Shown here: in pieces, positions 36,021-44,474 of the stretch | Layout: each line of letters starts with the position of its first letter | Position numbering within the stretch: the stretch's first letter is position 1 | From: Berkiella_A sp964633725 | GTDB lineage: Bacteria; Pseudomonadota; Gammaproteobacteria; Berkiellales; Berkiellaceae | Direction of reading: 5' to 3' | Assembly: GCA_964633725.1 (NCBI GenBank) | Contig: CAZWHY010000001.1 | Coordinates: forward strand, 89,104 to 153,103 | Length of the DNA stretch: 64,000 nt | Notes under the pieces: model-generated | The model's input: only the letters and a program-made list of their open reading frames with translations | The model's database searches: none | What the model was told of the DNA's origin: nothing | Position numbers and translations under genes: made by a program

Positions 36021-36201
36021 GAATCATTATAGAATCCTTCTCTGCACCATAAAGGTGCCTCTTTCTTTTACAAAGAAAGATCCTTTTTCGCTCCGCTCAA
36101 CCATAATCCATTTTGTCGCACCGCGACCGGTACTTTCTGCCTTTGTAAAAGGTAGAGGCCCGCGTAGCGGGCAAAGAAGGATTCTTTCAAAAAAATGATT
36201 C
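36021..36201. repeat. MITE-like palindromic intergenic element
   Basis: A 181-bp palindrome. Outer arms GAATCATT (36021-36028) / AATGATTC (36194-36201); AGAATCCTTCT (36031-36041) / AGAAGGATTCT (36175-36185), perfect; central arms 36059-36080 / 36136-36157, about 17 of 22 paired. Each half contains its own hairpin: GCACC..GGTGC (36044-36058) and GCCCGCGTAGCGGGC (36158-36172). It occupies nearly all of the gap between the channel gene and the convergent permease. Short open frames here are by-products of the palindrome. Confidence 0.75.
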
Positions 36202-36206
36202 GCTGG

Positions 36207-37607
36207 TTAAAAATACTTCCGACTTTTCATCCACTGCCAAACAAAAGGTGGTAGTGAGAATACAACAATGCCTGACACCAATATTCCAGTGTATTGTAGC
36301 TGACTACCAATTTGATACTCTTCAGGTGGAATAAACCCAACTAAGAAAGCAATAATGCAAAACACGGCTCCTGAGCCTGCGACTAACCAAACGCCTATTT
36401 TACCACCAGGGATTTTAAACCTGCGAGCAACATCAGGTTGGCTATAGCGTAGTTTGATTACACTAATGAAGACCATAAAATACATCATTAGAATAAGTTG
36501 CCCAGCTTGCACCTGAAAAATCCAATAAAATTGATTCACAGTGGGAATAAACAAATTCATACTCAATAAAGCTGTTCCAATAATAGCCTGCATCATTAGT
36601 ATGGCAACGGGGGAATGGTGGCGGTTTGTGTGGCTGGCAAATTTTGGTAGGTTGCCATTTTCAGCGCTAGCTAATAAGCCTTTACTAGGTCCTAGTATCC
36701 AGGTATTAAGCAGCGCAAGCGCTCCAATGACCGTTAAAACAGCAAAACAAGGGGTTGCCCAAGGGACATGTAGAGCACCAAAGAAAATATCCATCGCCTG
36801 CATCATGCCAGAAGATAGATTCAAATCGGCTTTAGGAACAACCATCGCAATGCTTAAGGCGCCCAACATATAAAGCGCAATAATAAGACTCGCGGCAATA
36901 CAGATAGCTATTGGAAAATTACGCTGGGGGTTTTTAACATCTTGTACATAAAAAGAGGCGACTTCTATGCCGGCAAAGCCTAAGGCAATCACTGTAAAAT
37001 AAGCCATAGAGCTTAAGCTGAAATCTGGCATGAGGCTTTGGCGCGTGAATTCTATTTCCATTGGGTTGCCACTATGGAACCAATAAGCGCCTAAAGCAAT
37101 GATGCCCAATCCAGGAATGATACTACCTGCAATAATACCGACTGTACTAACCCAGCCTGAGGTCTTTGTGCTAAAACAATTTAGAATGGTTCCTGACCAA
37201 AGAACTGTTGTCATCACTGCAAACATAAAGTATCGATTATCCGCTAGCTCCGGTTGTAATACATAGGCAATATTAGCGCTGATAAATGCTAAAACAGCCG
37301 GTAGCCAAACGACGCTTTCAATCCATTCTAGCCAGATTGTTAGAGCACCGGACTTTTTACCAAAGGCCTCTGTGGCCCAAGCATAGATACCGCCTTCTTT
37401 AGGCCAGCCTGATGCTAGCTCAGCACACACTAGAGCGATAGGAATAAAAAATAAGAACGCGGCAATAGATAAAATAATAACAATGGAAAATCCATTTTTT
37501 GCGAGCGTAGGTAAGTTACGCAACGCAATAATAGCAGAAACACTAATCATTGCGAGGGCAAACACACCCAAACTGGCTGCAGGATTTTTAGAATGGTGCG
37601 TAGGCAA
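36207..37607 (-). CDS. APC family amino acid permease
   Basis: 466 residues, about 12 transmembrane helices. The APC first-helix motif is LGVFALAMISVSAIIALRNL (GadC/YjeM-like LRNLP), and ELASGWPKEGGIYAWATEAFG in helix 2-3 is the conserved APC consensus. Related proteins exchange or import glutamate, GABA or other amino acids. It is divergent from the lysine-catabolism pair, and its product would be a plausible supplier of substrate, but specificity is not readable. Its 3' end abuts the palindromic element at 36021-36201. Confidence 0.88.
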   Translation of the reverse strand: MPTHHSKNPAASLGVFALAMISVSAIIALRNLPTLAKNGFSIVIILSIAAFLFFIPIALVCAELASGWPKEGGIYAWATEAFGKKSGALTIWLEWIESVVWLPAVLAFISANIAYVLQPELADNRYFMFAVMTTVLWSGTILNCFSTKTSGWVSTVGIIAGSIIPGLGIIALGAYWFHSGNPMEIEFTRQSLMPDFSLSSMAYFTVIALGFAGIEVASFYVQDVKNPQRNFPIAICIAASLIIALYMLGALSIAMVVPKADLNLSSGMMQAMDIFFGALHVPWATPCFAVLTVIGALALLNTWILGPSKGLLASAENGNLPKFASHTNRHHSPVAILMMQAIIGTALLSMNLFIPTVNQFYWIFQVQAGQLILMMYFMVFISVIKLRYSQPDVARRFKIPGGKIGVWLVAGSGAVFCIIAFLVGFIPPEEYQIGSQLQYTGILVSGIVVFSLPPFVWQWMKSRKYF

Positions 37608-37711
37608 GATTATCTCCCAACTTCTGTCATTTGTAGGACTAAAGCGGATAATAGTAGCATTCTTTAGTGCTCAAAAGAAAAATAACAAGAGAATAAAGTG
37701 AGGTGTATATC

Positions 37712-38800
37712 ATGGAAGCTATTTTAGTGGCGGGCGCAGGTAAAATTGGAAAATTAATTGCCTGTTTATTATCCGAGTCAGGTAAGTATCAAGTACATCT
37801 TGTCGACAGTGCTTTAGAGTCAGTCGGCTTTGATGATGTTGGTGAACAATTCAAGAAAATAACATTCTCTCGTTTTGATATTACAAACAGTTCTTTGGCT
37901 GTTCAATATATACAAAAGCATAAAATTCAGGCGGTGGTTTGTTGCTTACCCTTTTACTGTAATGTTGGTTTATGCCAAGTGGCAAAAGAATGTAGCATTC
38001 ATTATTTTGATTTAACAGAAGACACGGCTGTTACCAAAGAAATTACTCAAATCGCCCAAGATGCAGATGCGGCGATTGTGCCACAGTGTGGCTTGGCACC
38101 AGGATTTATTAGTATCGTGGCGCATGATTTGATAACGCACTTTGATTCTATTGATAAAGTATTATTACGGGTCGGTGCTTTGCCAACCCATCCCAATAAT
38201 ATTTTAAAATATGCATTAACCTGGTCTACAGATGGCCTGATTAATGAATATGGCAACTTGTGTCATGGCATTAAAGATGGTCAGGAAGTAGATTTACAGC
38301 CGTTAGAAGGTTTAGAAACATTGCAAATTGATGGGTTATCATATGAAGCTTTTAATACCTCTGGTGGAATAGGTTCTTTAGCCGTGATGTATAAAGACAA
38401 AGTCAATACTATGAATTATAAGACTCTGCGTTACCCAGGGCATTGTAAGAACATACGTTTATTGATGAATGATTTAAAATTAAACGAGGACAGAGATACG
38501 TTGAAACGCATTTTTGAGAAAGCAATTCCTCGAACCAAGCAGGATGTTGTATTAATATATTCAGCCGTTAGCGGTTATCAAAATGGTGAGTATCTAGAAG
38601 AGAGCTATGTCAATAAAATTTATCCCCAAGAAATAGCAGGCAAGCAATGGGCGGCTATTCAAATTACCACAGCATCGAGCGTCTGTGTCTTAATTGATCA
38701 TGTTATGACGCATCCAGGAAAGTACAAAGGCCTAGTGTATCAAGAAAATATTGGTTTAGAGAATTTTTTAGCCAATGAATTTGGTCGTTATTATCGTTAA
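37712..38800 (+). CDS. saccharopine dehydrogenase family protein (LYS9-like)
   Basis: 362 residues starting at ATG 37712, chosen because AGGTG lies 6 bp upstream; a GTG at 37703 overlaps that site. N-terminal Rossmann fold AILVAGAGKIGKLIACLL, then VVCCLPFYCN and YFDLTEDTAVTKEI, and CGLAPGFISIVAHDL, all typical of saccharopine dehydrogenase (L-glutamate-forming), which splits saccharopine into glutamate and alpha-aminoadipate semialdehyde. The next gene encodes the dehydrogenase that would oxidise that semialdehyde. No lysine-ketoglutarate reductase is in the window, so the first step must be elsewhere or the substrate differs. Confidence 0.82.
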   Translation: MEAILVAGAGKIGKLIACLLSESGKYQVHLVDSALESVGFDDVGEQFKKITFSRFDITNSSLAVQYIQKHKIQAVVCCLPFYCNVGLCQVAKECSIHYFDLTEDTAVTKEITQIAQDADAAIVPQCGLAPGFISIVAHDLITHFDSIDKVLLRVGALPTHPNNILKYALTWSTDGLINEYGNLCHGIKDGQEVDLQPLEGLETLQIDGLSYEAFNTSGGIGSLAVMYKDKVNTMNYKTLRYPGHCKNIRLLMNDLKLNEDRDTLKRIFEKAIPRTKQDVVLIYSAVSGYQNGEYLEESYVNKIYPQEIAGKQWAAIQITTASSVCVLIDHVMTHPGKYKGLVYQENIGLENFLANEFGRYYR

Positions 38801-38822
38801 TTTAAAAAAGAGAAGTATAAAT

Positions 38823-40349
38823 ATGAGTACATCTATATTAGAGCCATTAGGCATAAAAGAAATGAATTCAGGGGCTTGTGATGGTGAGACTTGGTTAACA
38901 GGCGGCGATAACACACAAATTTTATCGTCTGAAAACCCTAGTAACCAAGAAATATTGGCACAAGTGGTTTCCTGCGATGAAGCACAATATGAACATATCA
39001 TGCATTCTGCACAAACGACTTTTCAGAGCTGGCGTACGGTACCTGCGCCTGCACGAGGTGAGCTGGTTCGTATTGTAGGAGAGTTATTGAGAGAGAATAA
39101 AGATGCTTTGGGATCATTGGTTGCTTTAGAAATGGGCAAAAGCAAACAAGAAGGTGATGGCGAAGTGCAAGAAATGATAGACATTGCAGACTTTGCAGTG
39201 GGTCAATCTAGAATGTTGTATGGATTGACGATGCACTCAGAGCGACCCCAACACAGAATGTATGAGCAATGGCATCCTATTGGTATTGTCGGGGTAATTT
39301 CTGCTTTTAATTTTCCTGTGGCTGTATGGGCATGGAATGCTTTAATTGCTGCGGTATGTGGTAATGTTACAATTTGGAAGCCATCTGAAAAGACGCCACT
39401 TTGTGCGGTTGCGGTGCAAAATATCTGTAATCAAGCAATGCAAAAAGTGGGTGTAAAAGGTATTTTTCAAACCATTATTCCAAAGACATATCATTTAGCA
39501 GAAAAATTAGTTCAAGATACGAGAGTGTCATTGATATCATTTACTGGCTCATGTAAAACAGGACGGCACGTTAATGAGGTCGTTGCCAGTCGGATGGGGC
39601 GTACTTTATTAGAATTGGGCGGTAATAATGCCATTATTGTCGATGAGACGGCTGATTTAGAGTTGGCGATTCCGGCAATTGTGTTTGGTGCGGTGGGCAC
39701 AGCGGGCCAACGCTGCACAACAACACGACGTTTGTTTGTGCAACAATCGCGTTATGAGGATGTTTGTCAGCGTTTGGCGCATGCCTATGAACAAGTGACG
39801 ATAGGCGATCCTTTGGATACGAAAAACTTGATGGGACCTTTGATCGATGAAACCTCGGTACAGCAGTACATTACCGCGATTGATGCTGCAAAGCAAAAGG
39901 GTGCGGAGATATTATTTGGTGGTAGAATACTAGATAGAACGGGTTACTATGTGGAGCCTGCCGTGATGAAAGCACAGAGCCAGTGGGATATTGTACAGCA
40001 TGAGACTTTTGCCCCCATATTGTATGTGATACCCTATGATACCTTAGAGCAAGCACTAGAGATGCAAAACAGCGTACCACAGGGTTTATCCTCAGCCTTG
40101 TTTACCAATCATGTTCAACATAGCGAATATTTTTTATCGCATCAGGGCAGTGATTGCGGTATTGCTAATATTAATATCGGCACCAGTGGGGCTGAAATTG
40201 GCGGTGCTTTTGGGGGAGAGAAAGATACTGGTGGTGGTCGAGAAGCTGGTTCAGATTCTTGGAAAGCGTATATGCGCCGTCAAACCAATACGATTAATTG
40301 GGGCAAAGATTTACCCTTGGCGCAGGGGATACAATTTAATATAAAGTAA
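38823..40349 (+). CDS. alpha-aminoadipate semialdehyde dehydrogenase (ALDH7-like)
   Basis: 508 residues from ATG 38823, 22 bp after the saccharopine dehydrogenase. ALDH fold: GVISAFNFPVAVWAWN and WKPSEKTPLCA for NAD binding, FTGSCKTGRHV, ELGGNNAIIV containing the general-base Glu, and the catalytic cysteine in AGQRCTTTRRLF. The C-terminal NINIGTSGAEIGGAFGGEK is characteristic of ALDH7 (antiquitin) enzymes. It oxidises aminoadipate semialdehyde to alpha-aminoadipate in lysine degradation. Pairing with the upstream gene supports this assignment. Confidence 0.88.
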   Translation: MSTSILEPLGIKEMNSGACDGETWLTGGDNTQILSSENPSNQEILAQVVSCDEAQYEHIMHSAQTTFQSWRTVPAPARGELVRIVGELLRENKDALGSLVALEMGKSKQEGDGEVQEMIDIADFAVGQSRMLYGLTMHSERPQHRMYEQWHPIGIVGVISAFNFPVAVWAWNALIAAVCGNVTIWKPSEKTPLCAVAVQNICNQAMQKVGVKGIFQTIIPKTYHLAEKLVQDTRVSLISFTGSCKTGRHVNEVVASRMGRTLLELGGNNAIIVDETADLELAIPAIVFGAVGTAGQRCTTTRRLFVQQSRYEDVCQRLAHAYEQVTIGDPLDTKNLMGPLIDETSVQQYITAIDAAKQKGAEILFGGRILDRTGYYVEPAVMKAQSQWDIVQHETFAPILYVIPYDTLEQALEMQNSVPQGLSSALFTNHVQHSEYFLSHQGSDCGIANINIGTSGAEIGGAFGGEKDTGGGREAGSDSWKAYMRRQTNTINWGKDLPLAQGIQFNIK

Positions 40350-40392
40350 TTTTCTAACTAACAAAACAATGCATCAGTCAAGGGAGATACCT

Positions 40393-42072
40393 GTGGAAAA
40401 AGTTTGGTTAAAGAGCTATGAAGAAGGCGTACCGGAAAATATAAATCCAGATTCTTATCCTTCGCTGATGCATTATGCCGAAGAGTGTTTTAGTGAACAT
40501 AAAGGCAAAGTGGCTTATACCAATATGGGCGTCAAACTAAGCTACGATGATTTAGACTCTTTGAGTAAAGCATTTGCAGGATATTTATTATCAGAATATG
40601 GCTTGGAGCAAGGTGATCGCGTTGCGATTATGATGCCCAATTTATTGCAATATCCGATTGCGATGTTTGGCATTTTAAGAGCAGGCTTGGTCGTGGTGAA
40701 TGTGAATCCATTGTATACGCCTCGCGAGCTCACGCATCAAATGACAGATTCTGGTGCTAAGTGTATTATTGCATTATCAAATTTTGGTGACACACTTGAA
40801 GCATCGTTGCCAGATTGTCCAGAATTAAAGCATATTATTATGACTGAAATTGGTGATATGTTTCCAGGCGTTAAAGGTAAAATTGTTAATTTTGTTGTAA
40901 AGCACATCAAAAAAATGGTGCCAAAATGGCACATACCCAATCATGTAATGTTTAAGCCTTGTACACAAAGTAAATATATTGCCCATTACGAAAGACCACA
41001 TTTAACAGGTGATGATATTGCTTATCTACAATATACGGGGGGTACAACTGGCGTATCTAAAGGGGCTATTTTGACCCACCGTAATATGATGAGTAACGTA
41101 TTGCAAGCATGGGAATGGATATCACCACTTGCAAAAGAAGGCTTGTCAGGTGGCATTATTACAGCATTGCCGCTCTATCATATATTCTCTTTGACGGCGA
41201 ATTGCTTAACTTTTCTCAAAGTGGGTATTCCCAATGTTCTGATTACCAATCCCAGAGATATGCCTGGTTTTGTTAAAGAACTCAAAAGGCAGCCTTTTGC
41301 AGTATTAACAGGCGTGAATACTTTATTTAATGGGTTATTGCACAATGAAGCGTTTCGAGGGTTAGATTTTTCTAATTTTCGTTTTGTATTGGGTGGTGGT
41401 ATGGCGGTACAACGTGCCGTCGCAGAAGAATGGAAGAGAGTTACCGGTGTTGCTTTGGTGGAGGCGTATGGCTTAACAGAGGCCTGTCCTGCGGTAACAA
41501 TTAATCCTATCCAAAATACAGAGTTTAATGGCAGCATTGGCTTGCCATTACCCTCTACGGATATATCTATTCGAGATGATGAGGGTAACGAACTAGGCTT
41601 TGATGAAGCGGGTGAATTGTGTGTCAGAGGGCCACAAGTGATGCGGGGGTATTGGAATAAACCCGATCAAACACGCGAAACAGTCAAAGATGGTTGGTTA
41701 TATACAGGCGATGTGGCGACTGTAGATGAAAAAGGATTTGTACGGATTGTTGATCGTAAAAAAGATATGATCATTGTTTCTGGATTTAATGTTTACCCCA
41801 ATGAAGTCGAAGATGTGATTATGAGTTTAGATGGGGTCAAGGAAGTGGCTGTTGTTGGCGTGCAGAATGACGCGGGGGGTGAAACGGTGAAAGCCTTTGT
41901 CGTACGTGAAAATACGAATGATTCTGTGATGACGCCTGAGCAAATTATTGAACATTGTAGAGAAAATTTAACCAAATATAAAATCCCCAAAGAAATTGAA
42001 TTCAGAGATGAATTACCCAAAACCAATGTCGGTAAAGTTTTGCGCAGGGCGTTGCGGGATGAAGTGCAATAA
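40393..42072 (+). CDS. fadD: long-chain-fatty-acid--CoA ligase
   Basis: 559 residues from GTG 40393. AAGGGAG at 40379-40387 is well placed for this codon, and the protein then begins EKVWLKSYEEGVP like E. coli FadD; the ATG at 40369 is upstream of that site. ANL superfamily motifs: LQYTGGTTGVSKGA (P-loop), EAYGLTEACPAV, YTGDVATVDEKGF and DRKKDMIIVSGFNVYP; terminal NVGKVLRRALRDE. It activates fatty acids to acyl-CoA at the membrane and works with FadE encoded at 47835-50336. Confidence 0.94.
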   Translation: MEKVWLKSYEEGVPENINPDSYPSLMHYAEECFSEHKGKVAYTNMGVKLSYDDLDSLSKAFAGYLLSEYGLEQGDRVAIMMPNLLQYPIAMFGILRAGLVVVNVNPLYTPRELTHQMTDSGAKCIIALSNFGDTLEASLPDCPELKHIIMTEIGDMFPGVKGKIVNFVVKHIKKMVPKWHIPNHVMFKPCTQSKYIAHYERPHLTGDDIAYLQYTGGTTGVSKGAILTHRNMMSNVLQAWEWISPLAKEGLSGGIITALPLYHIFSLTANCLTFLKVGIPNVLITNPRDMPGFVKELKRQPFAVLTGVNTLFNGLLHNEAFRGLDFSNFRFVLGGGMAVQRAVAEEWKRVTGVALVEAYGLTEACPAVTINPIQNTEFNGSIGLPLPSTDISIRDDEGNELGFDEAGELCVRGPQVMRGYWNKPDQTRETVKDGWLYTGDVATVDEKGFVRIVDRKKDMIIVSGFNVYPNEVEDVIMSLDGVKEVAVVGVQNDAGGETVKAFVVRENTNDSVMTPEQIIEHCRENLTKYKIPKEIEFRDELPKTNVGKVLRRALRDEVQ

Positions 42073-42101
42073 TATAGTGGAAGATTTACAATTCACCTGT
42101 A

Positions 42102-42131
42102 GATGAGGGCGACGCGAAAGTCGTCCCCATC
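42102..42131. terminator. hairpin between convergent fadD and minE
   Basis: A 12-bp stem (GATGAGGGCGAC / GTCGTCCCCATC, one mismatch and one G-U pair) with a GCGAAA loop lies midway between the convergent genes. No T-run on either side, so it may act as a bidirectional RNA-end stabiliser or a weak terminator. Confidence 0.55.
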
Positions 42132-42150
42132 CAGAGGGGCTTGCCATAAA

Positions 42151-42615
42151 CTAAGCTTCTGCCTGTTCAGAGCTGCCTGATGGCTGCTGTGTATCTGCTT
42201 CAGTTGAGTTTTTTACATCAGATGATTTTTCGACGTGCTCGTCCGCTTTATCTGCGGGTTTTCCCGTAGAGGCTACATTTGATTTTTTTTCTGATTTTTC
42301 TATAGCGACTTTTGATAGGGTCTCTGATTTGGAGGGGACTGCCGGAGGGGTTAGTTGCATTAATTTCCCATCGGGTAGTGTAACATTAAGTTCCAGTACA
42401 GATTGGTCACCGTGTCTTTCCAATTGTACTTTAATTTTATCTTGGTCAATATGAACGTATCGGCAGATGACTTCTAAAATCTCTTGCTGCATTTTGCGTA
42501 TAACATCAGGCCCTGTTCTACGAGCACTTTCATGAGACACGATAATTTGCAGGCGCTCTTTGGCTAGCTGTGCCGTATTGCGTTTTGGGCGTCTGAATAG
42601 ATCTAATATCCTCAT
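42151..42615 (-). CDS. minE: MinE cell division topological specificity factor with long C-terminal tail
   Basis: 154 residues. The first about 90 are canonical MinE: LDLFRRPKRNTAQLAKERL (membrane/MinD-interacting region), IIVSHESARR, and the dimerisation domain IDQDKIKVQLERHGDQSVLELNVTLP. A further about 65 residues rich in Lys, Ser, Glu and Gln form a tail absent from typical 80-90 residue MinE. Its ATG overlaps the minD stop by 4 bp. MinE displaces MinD from the membrane and drives pole-to-pole oscillation. Confidence 0.93.
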   Translation of the reverse strand: MRILDLFRRPKRNTAQLAKERLQIIVSHESARRTGPDVIRKMQQEILEVICRYVHIDQDKIKVQLERHGDQSVLELNVTLPDGKLMQLTPPAVPSKSETLSKVAIEKSEKKSNVASTGKPADKADEHVEKSSDVKNSTEADTQQPSGSSEQAEA

Positions 42616-43442
42616 GCAGGACTCCTAAATAATAGTTTATCTAGTAACTTGTGAGTCCACTTTTTGTTACCATTCATCGGTATTTTCTCACCCAGCAACC
42701 TACCAACGGCGCTCTCATAAGCTGTACGAGCATCACTAGGTGTATCTAAAGTGACGGGTATACCTCTATTAGAAGCGTTTAATACTGCGGATGATTCTGG
42801 AATAACCCCGATTAAAGGAATAGATAAAATATCCATGACATCCTCTATACTCAGCATTTCGCCACGTTTGACTCGTGCATCACTAAAACGTGTCACCAAC
42901 AAATGCTCTTTAATGGGTTCTAAATTTTGTTCCGCACGACGAGACTTGCTAGATAAGACACCTAAAATACGGTCTGAGTCACGCACAGAGGAGACTTCAG
43001 GATTAGTCACCACAACCGCTTCATCTGCAAAATATAATGCCATGAGCGCGCCTTTCTCAATGCCGGCAGGCGAATCACAAACAATATAGTCAAAATCTTT
43101 TTTCAGTGTATCGAGAATTTTTTCTACGCCTTCTTGGGTTAAGGCATCTTTGTCACGAGTTTGCGAGGCTGGTAAGATAAAGAGATTATCTACTCTTTTA
43201 TCTTTGATTAGAGCTTGGCCAATATTAGCGTCACCATTAATCACGTTGACAAAATCATAGATAACCCGCCGCTCACAACCCATCACCAGATCAAGATTTC
43301 TCAATCCGATATCAAAATCAATTACGACGGTTCTATGTCCTCTAGAGGCTAGGCCGGCAGCAATTGCTGCGCTTGAAGTCGTTTTACCGACGCCTCCTTT
43401 CCCTGATGTTACGACAATAACTTTTGCTGATTTTTCTTTCAA
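42612..43442 (-). CDS. minD: septum-site determining ATPase MinD
   Basis: 276 residues if started at TTG 43442; an ATG at 43490 would give 292. The TTG is favoured because GAGAGG lies 6 bp upstream and the protein then begins KEKSAKVIVVTSGKGGVGKTT, close to the usual MinD N-terminus, whereas the ATG has no ribosome-binding site and adds unmatched residues. Deviant Walker A GKGGVGKTTSS, VIDFDIGLRNLD, CDSPAGIEKGA; the C-terminal amphipathic membrane helix is KKWTHKLLDKLLFR. Partner of MinC and MinE. Confidence 0.93.
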   Translation of the reverse strand: MKEKSAKVIVVTSGKGGVGKTTSSAAIAAGLASRGHRTVVIDFDIGLRNLDLVMGCERRVIYDFVNVINGDANIGQALIKDKRVDNLFILPASQTRDKDALTQEGVEKILDTLKKDFDYIVCDSPAGIEKGALMALYFADEAVVVTNPEVSSVRDSDRILGVLSSKSRRAEQNLEPIKEHLLVTRFSDARVKRGEMLSIEDVMDILSIPLIGVIPESSAVLNASNRGIPVTLDTPSDARTAYESAVGRLLGEKIPMNGNKKWTHKLLDKLLFRSPA

Positions 43443-43479
43443 GATTGGCCTCTCTTTGACAGTCGGTAATTCAAAATGG

Positions 43480-44259
43480 TTATATGGCATCGATATGTAA
43501 GCGATTATCTTTTAACTGTATGCAAACAGGACGTTGCCATAAACTGGTTTCTTTTAAATCTTCAATAATGCGGTACTGACCTGCTATGGAAACCAGTTCA
43601 GCTTCCAAACTTTGGCAGTAAATAATAGTCTTCTCATTGCCGTTAATACCAGCCAGCGCTCTACCCCTTAATGGGCCATGAATATGTATATTGCCTTCTG
43701 CGAGTAATTCTGCGCCTTGGCTAACAGAGTTTAAGACAACGAGATCACCACCAGGTACATATACTTGTTGCCCAGATCGCACGGGTGTTGTAATAACTCG
43801 ACCGCTGTATGAATCGGCGCGAGTGGGGGTATCTACCGTTTGAGGTATTGCGATGGTGGCAGGGGCGTTGTCTAGTTCTTTTTGTTTTGTGTTTGACGCT
43901 TTTGAGCTTTGTGCCAGAACAGCTGCTCTGGATTTTTCTACTGGCATTATCGCCAAGCCAGATTGTATTGCTAGATTTTTGAGTTCAGGATTAAATGTTT
44001 TAATTCCAATTGGAATAAGTTTTTTTTGTTTGAATAACGCAAGCATAGAGCTTAAATCAGAAATAGTGTCTTCTAAAGAATTTAAATCAATTATCACAGG
44101 TGTATTCAGAAAAAAATTAGGCGCTTGCTTGATTTTATCATCTAGTGCTTTGCCTATAGCTTCTAAATCTATTTTAAAGATTTGAACAGAAGTTAAGGTA
44201 AACAATCCCCCTTTTAATGCCAAAGCAGGTGATGTTTTTACAGCGACATCAGTTGTCAT
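43480..44259 (-). CDS. minC: septum formation inhibitor MinC
   Basis: 259 residues from the ATG at 44259; upstream in-frame sequence lacks homology. N-terminal FtsZ-inhibiting domain (ALALKGGLFTLTSVQIF, FFLNTPVIIDLNSLE), Ala/Thr/Pro linker at about 125-155, C-terminal beta-helix domain with GDLVVLNSVSQGAELLAEGN and IHIHGPLRGRALAGINGN. The C-terminal domain binds MinD. First gene of the minCDE operon; its stop lies near the alternative minD ATG. Confidence 0.93.
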   Translation of the reverse strand: MTTDVAVKTSPALALKGGLFTLTSVQIFKIDLEAIGKALDDKIKQAPNFFLNTPVIIDLNSLEDTISDLSSMLALFKQKKLIPIGIKTFNPELKNLAIQSGLAIMPVEKSRAAVLAQSSKASNTKQKELDNAPATIAIPQTVDTPTRADSYSGRVITTPVRSGQQVYVPGGDLVVLNSVSQGAELLAEGNIHIHGPLRGRALAGINGNEKTIIYCQSLEAELVSIAGQYRIIEDLKETSLWQRPVCIQLKDNRLHIDAI

Positions 44260-44474
44260 CAGATGTGTTTTCCTAAATTGATAAATGATGCTATGCAGCA
44301 AACGTACATAGTTCTGGAAATTGAAGGCTACCATGTCAAGCCCGTCTGGGCAAGCGAGCAATCAGTGAGTATATATATAGGTAGAAGGCTAAGTATACAT
44401 ATAAAGTAAGCTATTCTTTTAGTACTAAGGGTATTTCATTTGGCATTTAATTTTGGTTTAGTGACATTAATCTA

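Noticed and set aside
35986..36198. A 70-codon plus-strand open frame between the channel gene and the permease
   Set aside because: It lies wholly within the palindromic element; its reading frame is a by-product of the repeat and has no convincing start.
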